A program made the translations under genes and the position numbers. Under the pieces are notes generated by a model. The model saw nothing but the letters and a program-made list of their open reading frames with translations, made no database searches and was not told the origin of the DNA. This document shows positions 34,118 through 45,601 of a stretch of DNA of 64,000 nucleotides, piece by piece (the first letter of the stretch is position 1; each line of letters opens with the position of its first letter). This DNA is from Nissolia schottii (taxonomy: Eukaryota; Streptophyta; Magnoliopsida; Fabales; Fabaceae), in NCBI GenBank assembly GCA_003254905.1, contig QANU01105209.1:359596-423595 (forward strand), in the 5' to 3' direction.

Positions 34118-37072
34118 ATGTTCGTTCTGCCACCACACCTTACCACTCTCTTTCCTTCATCAACCCGCACCACCTACTTCCCTATCACCACTGCCATCCG
34201 CCACCAACCTCTACCACCGTCCGCCGCCAATCCCCTACCCTTCTCCTCCTCCGGCGCCGCAACCCCACTCATCGTCGAAGGCGGCCCCAACGACATCCTC
34301 CCCCTCCAAAACCGCCGCTATGACTTCAGCCCTCTCCTCACCTTCCTCTCTTCCACCACCGACCTGAACTCTGCTGCTTCCCCAACTTCCCTGGACCCCA
34401 CCGAGTTGGAACTCGCCGAGTCATACCGCGCCGTCCCCGCCCCTCTCTGGCACGCGCTCCTCAAATCCCTCTGCTCCTCCTCCTCCTCCATCGCCCTCGC
34501 CTACTCCGTCGTTTCGTGGCTCCAGCGCCACAACCTCTGCTTCTCCTACGAGCTCCTCTACTCCATCCTCATCCACGCGCTCGGACGCTCCGACAAGCTC
34601 TACGAGGCCTTCCTCCTCTCCCAGCGCCAGGTCCTCACCCCCTTGACCTACAACGCGCTCATCGGCGCGTGCGCCCGCAACGGCGACCTCGAGAAGGCCC
34701 TCAGCCTCATGTCCCGCATGCGCCGCGACGGGTTCCAGCCCGATTTCGTCAACTACAGCTCCATCATCCAGTCCCTCACCCGCTCCCACCGAATCGATTC
34801 CCCGATTCTGCAGAAGCTCTGCAGAGAGCTCGAGAGCGACAAGATTGAGGCCGATGCGCACCTCCTCAACGACATCATTTTAGGGTTTTCGAGAGCCGGC
34901 GACGCCGATAGGGCTTTGCATTTTCTAGGGATTGCTCAGGGGAATGGCTTGAGCCCCAAGTCAGCCACCTTTGTCGCAGTTATCTTGGCTTTGGGGAATT
35001 CCGGTAGGACTGCGGAGGCTGAGGCTCTGTTCGAGGAGATTAAGGGGAGTGGATTGGAGCCTAGGACTAAGGCTTATAATGCTCTGCTTAGAGGCTATGT
35101 GAAAACTGGGTCTCTGAAGGATGCTGAGTTTGTTGTTTCTGAGATGGAGAGAGGTGGTGTTTTGCCTGATGAGCAGACTTATAGTCTCTTGGTCGATGTG
35201 TACGCGCACGCTGGGAGGTGGGAGAGTGCTAGGATCGTGTTGAAGGAGATGGAGGCGAGCAATTTGCAGCCCAATTCCTTTGTTTATAGCACTATCTTGG
35301 CCGGTTATCGCGACAAGGGGGAGTGGCAGAAGTCCTTTCAGGTGCTGAAGGAGATGAGGAGCAGCGGGGTCCAGCCTGATAGGCATTTCTACAATGTCAT
35401 GATTGATACTTTCGGCAAGTATAATTGCCTTGATCATGCCATGGCCACGTTCGAGCGGATGCTGTCGGAGGGGATCAGGCCTGACACTGTTACGTGGAAT
35501 ACACTGATTGATTGTCATTGTAAGTCCGGGCGCCATGCTAGGGCGGAGGAGTTGTTTGGGGAAATGCAGCATAAAGGGTACTTGCCCTGCGTCATGACGT
35601 ATAACATTATGATTAATAGTATGGGGGAGCAGCAGAGGTGGAATGATGTGACTAACTTGTTAACTAGAATGCAGAGCCAGGGAGTGCTGCCCAACGCAGT
35701 GACGTACACTACTCTTGTTGATATATATGGAAAGTCAGGAAGGTTTGCTGATGCAATAGAGTGCTTGGAGGTCTTGAAATCCACGGGATTCAAGCCAACT
35801 TCTAGTATGTATAATGCCTTAATCAATGCCTATGCTCAAAGGGTATGTTATCACCAACTTCAACTAAGTATAATACATTAATCAATGCCTATGCACAAAG
35901 GGTATGTTATATCACCTTTATGATGCTTCTCTGTGGATTCTATCGACGACTGTCCCACGTATAATTTAGCGTTTGCTAACCAAATCATTCCTATGCTGAT
36001 TGCATCTTTCTTATGAACTGAGTAACATGCTCGTAGGAAAATTTACCCGTAAATACCTATTTGCATGAATATATTTTTTCTATCATTGGTCTCGTTTTCC
36101 ATGGACCATGAGTGAAGACTAAGGTTCACCTCATGTCCTTGTCCCAGTTTGAAATTCTGTATCAAAATATTCGATTCAACCATGAAGTCTCAGAAACTAC
36201 TTCTGTATCTACATATTCTGCATTGGGATCAAGAGACATTGAACATTACAGTGTTTTTTGTTTTTCTTCATTGTAAACCAGAAAGTACCCTAAAAAAATT
36301 ATCCAAAAAAGGACCAAGTAAAAAGTGCACCATAGTTTTGAACTGAATGTAGTCATTAACTCATATTTGAGCGTTTAGTTGTAATTTTGGTATATAAATT
36401 GTGCAGGGTTTGTCTGAACAAGCAGTAAATGCTTTCAGGATGATGACAACTGAGGGTTTGACACCCAGTCTCCTAGCTCTCAATTCGCTAGTTAATGCAT
36501 TCGGTGAAGATAGGAGGGATACTGAAGCCTTTGCTGTACTGCAGTACATGAAAGATAATGTATGTTTTTTTTTTCTTCCTTCCTTTTATACATTATTTAA
36601 GCTGTCTTTGGTCATATAGTAGTCAATGTGTTTGTTCGTATTAACTGCAGGGCATGGAACCTGATGTCGTTACTTATACTACACTCATGAAAGCTTTGAT
36701 TCGAGTTGACAAGTTCCACAAGGTATATAGCATTGTCACGGTCTGCTTGTCCTTTATGTTTTCATGATTTTTAAGTCTTGCATCTCATCAAAGGAAATAA
36801 AATGACGACAACTTTTGATGGGTTAGATTTTATCCATGTTTTCACAGAAGAAAAACAATAGAAATATTGGTGAAAGTTATATTCCCTGTTTACTAGTTTA
36901 TTTGTGCCTTAAGGTCAATCAACTTCGTTGCACAAACTAAGCTATATTGTTTGGATTTCAGGTTCCATCTGTGTATGAAGAAATGGTTATGTCTGGGTGC
37001 ACTCCAGATAGAAAAGCTAGAGCAATGCTGCGGTCTGCTCTTAGATACATGAAGCAAACTCTAAAATCATAA
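34118..37072 (+). CDS. CRP1: Plastid PPR protein, CRP1 type
   Basis: Four exons, 686 residues: 34118-35842, 36407-36559, 36651-36722, 36962-37072. A Ser/Thr/Pro-rich N-terminus reads as a plastid transit peptide. About 14 consecutive 35-residue P-type pentatricopeptide repeats follow from about residue 195 to the end, for example [38 protein letters not shown] and [18 protein letters not shown]. There are no C-terminal E, DYW or SMR domains. Repeat order and end ([17 protein letters not shown]) agree with Arabidopsis At5g42310, the orthologue of maize CRP1. CRP1 acts in chloroplasts on petB-petD RNA processing and on translation of petA and psaC. ATG 34070 lies in frame upstream in a TG repeat; 34118 begins a better transit peptide. 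A 59-base duplication at the exon 1 end creates a second splice donor, noted separately. Exon 1 is GC-rich at its 5' end. Confidence 0.92.
35784..35910 (+). repeat. Duplicated exon 1/intron 1 junction of CRP1
   Basis: The 3' end of exon 1 and its donor (ccaacttc ... aatcaatgcctatgctcaaagg/gtatgtta) is repeated 59 bases downstream with about 8 differences (ending aatcaatgcctatgcacaaagg/gtatgtta). The second donor is at 35902. Translation through the extra 59 bases meets a stop at 35879-35881, so only the first donor gives the full protein. Confidence 0.9.
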
Positions 37073-38204
37073 TGAAATTTATCAAGCATATTCAAATAGC
37101 TGTAACAGTCAAATTCGCTCACCTGGTCTATGTGATTATAATTCTGGAGGTTAGTTCTAACTTGCAGCCTATCTTCTTACAACTGTGTATACTAACTATC
37201 CTTTAGGTTTTGAAATAAACGTTTTCTTGGCAACTGCATAATGGTTTTTGTGCCAAAACATGAAATTGCTCAGTACAGTGAAGAGTTATAAAATTTTCTC
37301 CTATTTTAGATTCTTAATTCCCATTTTCCAAGCATAAACCCATGACCCATCAGAGATATTATTCGGGCAAAAGCTTGAAATTTTTTCGGTAAGTGGCAAA
37401 GCATGAATTTGAAACCGATTACCTCATTCAAAGCATATTAATGCTGTTGGTATTGTAACGAGTGGTGGTTATATAATAATTTTTACGGACAATTTCGGAT
37501 TGGTTCTTGTTTGCCCTACTGCAATTATTTATGGTGAAATTTCGTATTGTGATGAACTTTTTAATTCTTAGGTTGGTATAACAATATTTTGACTCATGTT
37601 GTTGACTGGTATGATGGTGCAGCAGATGCAGTTGCATGGTATGTTATCAAGAGTGTATCATCCTACATTGCCTGAACGAGAAATGAGGTTGCGGAAATCA
37701 GAACATGGAACACTGCCCCTCATCTCTTCCCAGATAAACGCATAGAAAATGATTGACTTCCCGTAATGCTCTATGCATCGATCAGTTTTCGAGATCAAAG
37801 TATCATATTTGTTTAGTGCAAGTAAAATTTGTACGTTAGAATGTACTTCCGTGTTCGTATATGATATATCGGAGTTTGTGTACATTAGCAAAATTAAAAG
37901 GAGTATGAATGTACAACCATGCTATTTCTTCATCGAAAATTGGATGAATAAAATAGCTACCTCATTATTAAATACAAAAGCTTGTAACTACGTAATTGCA
38001 CTGTAAAACGTTATGCGAGTTTCTATTTCATTCGCTTACTGTTACAGCATTGAACAGACCAGACTTGGTTGGGCACAAAAAAGAATAAGATTATACCTGT
38101 GAAGAAAGAAGGAAAGGTGTTACATCATAGTAATACAGACAACAATTTAACTTAAAAACTTTTTCTCTCAAAATTGGATATACAATTTCACCGAAGGCCT
38201 AATT
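37073..38204. other. Convergent intergenic region between CRP1 and the zinc carboxypeptidase
   Basis: This holds the 3' flanks of the two convergent genes. The frames here are short and AT-rich, and no further gene was recognised. Confidence 0.6.
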
Positions 38205-41200
38205 TTAGAGGGGCATAGCAGGAACAATTGGTCTACTGCTCTTACTTTTAGAAATTCTAGAACAGAACATGAACATTAGCAATACTGAAGATAATAAGAA
38301 GAGCCTGAAATATGTTCTTATTTCTTGCATTCCAAGCTCAAGCACCTCCAGCTTCTTTCCATATCTGTTTCTCCTCTCCATTAAATACCCATCTAAATAT
38401 TCATCTATAGATACCAACTTATCCAACTTCAACCCAGACGTTTTAAAATTGATTCCACCAAGCTGGAGTGGTCCCAATTTAAAAATGGTAAAGAATGTTG
38501 CAGACCAGTCATTAAGAACTCTCTGAAAATGACAATGTAAAACATTAGAATCATTGTCGTTTCACCTTTTTAACTGAAGAAACTGTTCTCAAATAAACTA
38601 AGGAATAGAGTGATAAATGCTGAGAAGTTTTTAAGTTTAATGACATACATTATAGCTAGAAACGTCAGTGGGATTAAACATTTTAAAACAGTCTCTTGAT
38701 GAAGCTTTCCCATCTCCGTATATCTGCCAGTCAATACAAGAGGTGAGGGCTCCGCCAAATCAGGTGTGCTAATACAAGAGGGAAGGGATTCAGCATACAA
38801 ACCTCAAAGGTGAAGGCCATCGGAACCCTCACAATGTCATACATGAAATCAGTAGCTGTCCCGTGTGCAAAATATCTGGATAAGGAAGTTCTAAACTTGA
38901 GGAAGGAATGATGTATAGAAACTAGAAAGCAGAACACAAGCATATATGTGAATACCTCGAACATTCAATTTGAGGACTTGAGCAGATCATGTATCTTGTA
39001 CAATAAAAATTTACAGTTTTCGTTAACTTTTGGCACCAAAAAAAATGGCGGTGACCATTTACAACTTGCATTGTCAAAAACATTAGAACATTTGAGAGCC
39101 AAAAAGGTCAATTTCAGATGTCAATCAAGAGCCATTTGAGAACAACTTGGAAACCAATAATTTAATTTCATTACAGGTTGACTGAGTTTTGAGCAACGGG
39201 ATCTCTTTTCTCCTATCTTACGCACTTCGTGGTTATGTTCGATACATGTTACAATGCATGCAAAATAATTCAAACTCGACAAAGAAAAATGCAACGGTTA
39301 GGTTTTCTCCCCGTCATGATATTCACTGAAATGGACATCAGCCTGGGGTAGAAGGCAGAAGAAAACATATAGCCGCAGGAACATCTTTGCAATCAGTAAT
39401 CATATTCCACCTTATATCAACTAACCCATTAGAACAACCTCAACAACCAATCTTACATGTTTGTGGCAAAATAACTGAAGATAGATAACAGAAGAAAAAC
39501 AGATATATAAAACACAAACATTTAGCCGAATGAAAATTTTGCTAGTCCTCATCAGATTCAAATGAAAATCAGCTAACCCGACAGAACCACCTCCAGACCC
39601 AACAGTGCAACGCTTTTGGCAATGAAGATGGTTTACTTCTTCAAGCAATGACTTCATCCGTTGCAACGGCAATCCATCAAGTGTTGTATTTTTATGATCA
39701 TATGGCATAAAAAGAGCCTGCATGGGGGAGGGAAAAGACAGTAAAACTTGCTGTACGAAGTGATATATCAATGGCTCCATAGCATGTGTCAATTGAATTA
39801 CCCAAATAGTAGGAATCTATCAAATTAAAAAATATCTTTTAAGTGTATCAAAATGTAATACTAAGAGTCTATCATAGCATCTTATGAATTACTATCAGCA
39901 AGTCATATACAGTGTTTTTTTTCATGCTTGGAATAAATAGTATGCGGATCCTGAACTAAAGCACAGGTATGGATAAGAAATCCGAGGGAACAATCAATGT
40001 TTTTAAGGAACGGGGGAAAAAATGAACTAAACTTACCTCCATTCCAGAGTGCACATTGACCCATATATGTGGTTCAAATGATATGGCAAGTTTCCGCATA
40101 ATTTGAGCTTCAGGCTCACTAAATGGAGCAGTTCCAGGATTCTCCTCGTATGGATCATAGTCCTATTGATTTGAGCAGTGATAAAAACGAAAAAGATATG
40201 CTTTAAAAAATATAACAATTTGACATTTTGATAGAAAAGGAAGAGCAACTGTATAGATTGACTGGCAGATAAGAAGAAGAATGAGAAATCCAATTGGTGA
40301 AAGTCTCTTGAGTACCACACTATATGCAATTGCTATGATGATTACATGCATATTAGGTGAAAGTTGATATCGAACACAGTAAATTAAGTTTTAAGTAAAC
40401 AGGGGGATTGACGCATAATGAACCTTCTCCTTTTTGCCCCAATCCACACTCCAATTCCGGTTGAGATCAACTCCTCTGCCTGCAACATAATACAAACTCA
40501 GGCTTTGTTATATATTAAAACTAGCCAATTATTACATCACAAGATTATAAAGGAGAGATAAAATACCATTTCTTCTCTCACAAAGATCTCCAGATTCGAC
40601 AAGTTTGCGGCCATTCAAGTTTTCCATTGGAACCACCTGATAAATTATTTGACATCAACATTATGAAGATACCAAATTTCTCTAGTGAATTTTATCATAT
40701 TACAAATACAACATATAATTCAATATCATCTATTTTTTTCTTCCTTAACTAACTTCAAGATAAAGCTAAGGAAATTATAAAATGTCCTTTGTTCAATTTT
40801 GTGGCAGAAAATGGTTGAGGATGCAGATAGGCGTGAGAGCTAAGTTTTAATCTGTGGATGAAGTATTCCTAAGAATTACCGACTCTGTCTAGCAGAACAT
40901 GAAATGAAATATTAAAACAAGTGGAACAATCGGAACAGACTAGTAAACACTTCATATAAAGTGATTATGACATTTTACTATAATCGTGATCCTTGGAGCC
41001 CATATCCTTATTAGATTCCATGATTGTCATATATTTATGGTAGAGACTAGAAACTTTAACTTACCTTTATCACAAGCTTGTCAAGTGTACTGTTTAAGGA
41101 AGCTTGATCCATGCTGGGCAGTGATTGTTCTCCACTTAGAATAGACAAAATCCTTAAAGCAAGTTCTGAGGTAATCAGCTCCCTTCCATGCTGCCCAAAA

Positions 41201-42269
41201 CTCTGGAAGACAAGGAATCATCTGTCAAAAACAGAATAACCAATTTGAGATAACTACCCACTACATGTCAATTTTTCAGCTTTCTTTTAAACAGCGCCAA
41301 ATTGTAATCACATCATCCCAATTTCTTTCCCTTTCGGTCATTCAACACCTTACGGAAATTCTAAGGACTAAAACAATGCTTGCAGTATTGAATGTATTGT
41401 CCCATGAAAGTTTGCTGTTAGTTAACACCAGTAATGAAGAAAACTTACAAGAAGTATCCGAAACTTAGACCTCTCGTCATCCACTCTCTTCCTCTTGCAA
41501 TAAGTAACAACAGAAACCTCAGCATCGTAGCCTTTGTTTCCAGCCTTAACCGTCTCCACCTATTTCCAAACATCAAATCTAAGAATTACATAACCTCGAT
41601 TAAGTAACAGTCTCAACATAAACAATCTAGACACGTGATAAATGACCCACGGTGAGCTTATCCGGGTGACGATTGACCAAAGCCCTGATCTCTTCCATCA
41701 AATTGCCACTACAGAATCCCACAAAAAGGATTTCAACAAACAAATAATCAAATACAAACACTACTTCATTAAGTCCAGTGCCTCATCAACAAACAAACAA
41801 AAAAAAATCACATAGCAAGTCACAAATTCAGTGAATTGCAGAAAGTGTGTCAATCGAGAAAGCAACTCAGCTGCATAGGCAACAATATATAACTCATATA
41901 ATTCCTAAATAAGGAAAAAGAAAGGAAAAAACTATTAACTATTGAAAAAGCATCCTTCGGATTTCATTTCATTCTACAAAATCGCAATCCTCAAATTTAT
42001 AAGCGTGATCTGAACTTGCAGAAGAAAACAGAAAATAGTGATTCTGAAAATTGAAAGGTTGGGATAGGAATCTAGCTATAAAACGTAGATCAGAGAGGGA
42101 AAAAGGTGGGGAACCTGGAATGGTAGAGATCGTAGTTGATGGGCGTAACGGTGAGGTTGTCAGCTTTGGCATTAGCGACGGCGAGATCTGGCGAGGAAGC
42201 GAGGAAGAAGATAGAGATTGAGAGCAGAAAAGGGAAAGAAGAGAGAGAAAGAGGATCAGACAAAGCCAT
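38205..42269 (-). CDS. M14 zinc carboxypeptidase, membrane-anchored
   Basis: Eleven exons, 439 residues. In coding order: 42269-42115, 41708-41651, 41559-41449, 41202-41065, 40636-40567, 40479-40424, 40162-40037, 39717-39578, 38875-38803, 38723-38649, 38522-38205. A hydrophobic signal peptide (residues ~5-31) is followed by a metallocarboxypeptidase domain. The zinc ligands are visible: HGRE (His113, Glu116) and NVHSGME (His234). The substrate-binding NR pair is in DLNRNW (Arg185), and the catalytic Glu is Glu309 in AFTFE. A hydrophobic segment at residues ~406-420 near the C-terminus suggests a single membrane anchor with most of the enzyme outside the cytosol. It should remove C-terminal residues from peptides or proteins; the substrate is unknown. 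Arabidopsis At5g42320 is the likely counterpart. It is convergent with CRP1, whose Arabidopsis counterpart is the adjacent locus. Confidence 0.9.
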
Positions 42270-44106
42270 GATGGTGTAATGTAACTAACTAATTAACTAA
42301 CACCCCACACAGATGAAGAAGACGATATATATTTTTCTCTCTTTTTCATTTCATTTCATTTATTGTTGTTGGTAATTTTGACTGTAGTGCCTGCGTCTTT
42401 GAGCTTCTCTTCCAATCCATGATATATGTAAATGTTAAATGCACGATATTATGACATGATATGGGGGATCTTTGAAAAATATGAACCATCTGAGACGGTG
42501 GAAGACAGAGAATATGTCGCTTTTTCGCCATGTTCAACGGCCTCGATGGAATGCCGTTATATTAACATCTCACTTTACATATTTATTTATCTTTATTGTT
42601 CTTTCCCTTTTAAAATAAAAATAAGCTTTTATTTTAAGATATCACGGCAATTAAATTAACGATACAAAATTTTATTAAAAGTTATAAAATATTATATTAG
42701 TGGTCTAAGAGGCACTTTTGTGTATGCCAAGCCACATTTTACTTTTTTGTAAAAGATGATAATTTTATTTTACAATAGAAGTAATTATTTATAATGCATG
42801 ATAAATGAGTAACTAACAAAGTATGTATGGATAATTTTGGAATAAAATATTTGGACACCAAAATATTGACTACTAAAGTGAGTCCTTTTAATATATAATA
42901 GATTATTTGAATGGATGATAATACTCTTATTTAGAAAGAAGTATATGTTACTAATCTATTTCATGAATTACAATTAAATTAAGGATATTGTTGAAAAAAG
43001 AACAATTAATTTGGTGGTCATAGAATATTTTTTTTTGACTGAATGTGTTAATAGTTAATTGGTTCATAAATATTTTTTTAGTGTTTATAGTACTCTTTTA
43101 ATTTAAAAAAAACTCTTAATTAATCTCTAAACATTTTAAACATTATTTTTTTAAGGGGTAATTAGGGCTTTTCTTGTTGAAGAACCAATGTGTGTTTGGA
43201 TAAAAAAAAATTCAATGAGCAATTAGGATATTTTCAACCACACCAATGTAAGCATCTCACAATTAGAATCAAACTCAGATTAATATTGTCAAAGAATAAG
43301 ATGAATTGTTACCATGTCATATTTTATATGATTAATTTGAGAAAAAAACTTTAAGAAAGATAAATGTAATAACATAATTTTCTACATATATAAAAAAATC
43401 TTACATGATTTTTGAAATAAGAGAGTATCAAGTGCCTTGAAAATTAATTTTTTTTAAAGAAATAGATACGATTTTAGTAGTATAAAATTTAATTCTTAAC
43501 TAATTTACAGCCGACGAGCATTTCAGCTGTGGACCTTTGGTTAGCGTGGCTGAAAGTTCAAAATCGTGTTTAGTGGGTTAGATTAGATTCGACATGCAAG
43601 AATTTTTCACACACATATTATTGCCTTGTTTTAGTCCATCATTCAACCTTTCTTCTTTGGCACCACTTTCCTAATTTCTTTTCTTTGTTACACATCAGCA
43701 ACAATGACCCAGATAAAACGACAAAAGAAACCTACCCAACAAAAATATTCTTCTTTTTTTTTTAATTTAATTCAGATGTGGTGGGTGTTGTGTCAAAGTC
43801 AATAAAAAACAAAGGCAGACTAATTAAAAAGCACCAAAATAAATCACTTAAAAAAAAAAAAACCAAAATCAAAACTTGAAATCAGAATTCATAATGAAGC
43901 CTGATTCACCGTTTCGAAACGCAGGCTTTACAACCGTCCGATCCAAAATATGACCGTTGCTAGCGCTCCTTCTTCATTTTCAAATAAAAAGACAGAGAGA
44001 GAGAGAGAGAGACGCCCAAGTAAAAAAATCACACAAAACCCTAAAAAGGTGTCATTGCCATTACCAAATACTCTGTTCTCTCTCAGGCTCAGCCGTCATC
44101 ATCATC
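42270..44106. other. Divergent promoter region between the carboxypeptidase and the small basic gene
   Basis: About 1.8 kb, strongly AT-rich from 42600 to 43480. No gene is supported. A possible weak member of the fold-back family at 27640 lies at about 43040-43260. A GA run (43995-44012) and a candidate cell-cycle motif (43951-43960) lie near the right end. Confidence 0.5.
43951..43960 (-). promoter_or_regulatory. MSA-like motif upstream of the small basic gene
   Basis: The minus strand reads GCAACGGTCA, close to the mitosis-specific activator element bound by three-repeat MYB factors in G2/M genes (core AACGG). A second AACCG-type word lies 20 bases upstream at 43931. It is about 150 bases before the start codon. 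This is suggestive only, since such short motifs occur by chance. Confidence 0.35.
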
Positions 44107-44857
44107 ATGTATTCGTTCTCCAGCATGAAATCGGAACGCAAGCCTCCACTCCCCAAATCCCCTATGCGTCTTCGATCTCGCCGCCCCCTTCACTCATCTA
44201 ACTCCACCAATCTTCAAACCCCGCAACAAGGTCCATTCCTCTTTTTGTTCTTGGATTTTCTTTTCAAGTTTTTTTTTTCTTTTTGTTTATTTTCCCTGTT
44301 TTCTCTGTTGATGGATTTTTGGAAGAAAAAAAAAAACAGGTTCTTTGGCCAAATATCTGAAACCAAGCATGGTGCATTCTGAGCTGAGACCAGAATACCG
44401 CACGATTTCTTGCGAGCTACAGGCTCTGACGAAGATGGTTCGGAACGAGCTGGGGAATGCAGAAGCAAAGAACGCTGGTGCTGAAACAGGGGTGAGTTCT
44501 GGCCTTGTGTTCGAGAGAGGGAGGCTTTACGATGAGTACTCTGCGAGAAGGAACGAGAGGCTCAAGAGGAAGAAGGGATTGGCGGCAGCGGAAGATGGAG
44601 GAGGGAAGCCCGCGCATGCTAGTGCTTTGGGTTTGGGTGTTACCATGGAATCTGCAAAGAAGTACAGTTTAAGAAAAATTGGGAGCATAAGGAAATCTGT
44701 TTCTGCTGCGTATTCTATGGAGGTTACTGAAACCCCGAGGTACATGCTGAGAAGCATGTCCAAAGAGAACAAGAAGCCTCCACTCGCGGTAAAATTTGAT
44801 AAATCTGCAGCAGATGGGGAGAAGAAGATGGGGACAAGAAGAGTAGGGAGAATTTGA
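44107..44857 (+). CDS. Small basic plant protein of unknown function
   Basis: Two exons, 213 residues: 44107-44230 and 44340-44857, joined in phase (CAA CAA G/GT TCT TTG). The protein is rich in Lys and Arg with no signal peptide, membrane segment or catalytic motif that I recognise. The N-terminus (PPLPKSPMRLRSRR) looks like a proline-directed kinase or nuclear-targeting region. The middle (LKPSMVHSELRPEYRTISCE, then ERGRLYDEYSARRNERLKRK) is mostly helical and charged. The C-terminal third has a motif repeated twice, KKYSLRKIGSIRKS and PRYMLRSMSKENKK. With the MSA-like promoter motif, a cell-cycle role is conceivable but unproven. The phase-correct splice and codon pattern support a real gene. 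The 3' flank is duplicated. Confidence 0.75.
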
Positions 44858-44917
44858 AAATCACCAAGACCTATTCTTTTTTATTTTTTTGGTTTTTTAA
44901 TATGACTAGTTTGTGGA

Positions 44918-45320
44918 GAACTTGATTTAATTGGATGTTTGGGTGTTGAATCTTGTTCTCTGTTTTTTCATTTGAATTTTCTGTTAGTTTTACTCAGTCA
45001 AATGCGGAATGAACAGGAAAGGGGTTTTATTTTGAGATGATGAATTTCTACCCTAGATATGAAATTGGAAGCATGTAAATTCATAAATTGATGGATACAG
45101 TTTTTTTTGGTGAATTCTTGATTTGATTGGCTGTTTGGTTGGGTTGAATCTTGTTCTCTGATTCTGTTCTTTGATTGAAAGTTTCTGCTGGTGTTTAGTC
45201 ATCGGCGGAATGAACGGAAGAATGGGTTTATGGTTTATTCTGAGATGATGAATTTTTACCCTAGACTAGATATGAAATGAAAGTAACTAAAATATTCATA
45301 AACTGATGGATATTGGTGAA
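44918..45320. repeat. Tandem duplication of the 3' flank of the small basic gene
   Basis: Two diverged copies with a period of about 198 bases. 'gaatcttgttctctg' occurs at 44948 and 45146, followed in both by a 'gcggaatgaac', a 'gagatgatgaatttctaccctaga' and an 'attcataaa.tgatggata' block. The copies cover most of the region between the stop codon and the convergent SBE1 gene, so one or both lie in the 3' untranslated region. Confidence 0.75.
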
Positions 45321-45601
45321 GTAAAGACAGACAGCGCAAAAGAAACAAATGACAAATAATGTAGTTGAGTAGTAGTTGGATACTCTAATTAGATTGTAGA
45401 ATGTTTACTTGGCTGATTTCAAGCGACAAATAAGTTTTATCTTCTGGGAAAACAAAAGACATTGGAATCTCTTTTATTATGTATACATACAAAATTTACA
45501 AAACGAAATTCTCCATTTATCCAAAAACCTAATCATCCCATGCACTGGATTGGATATTGCCAAGTAAATCTGCTACTATGAGCACAAGGGAAAAAAGGTT
45601 C

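Noticed and set aside
34421..34861. 146-codon minus-strand frame opposite CRP1 exon 1
   Set aside because: Antisense shadow of a GC-rich PPR coding exon; its Gly/Glu/Val composition mirrors the coding strand.
34961..35572. 203-codon minus-strand frame opposite CRP1
   Set aside because: Antisense shadow of the PPR repeats with no independent motif.
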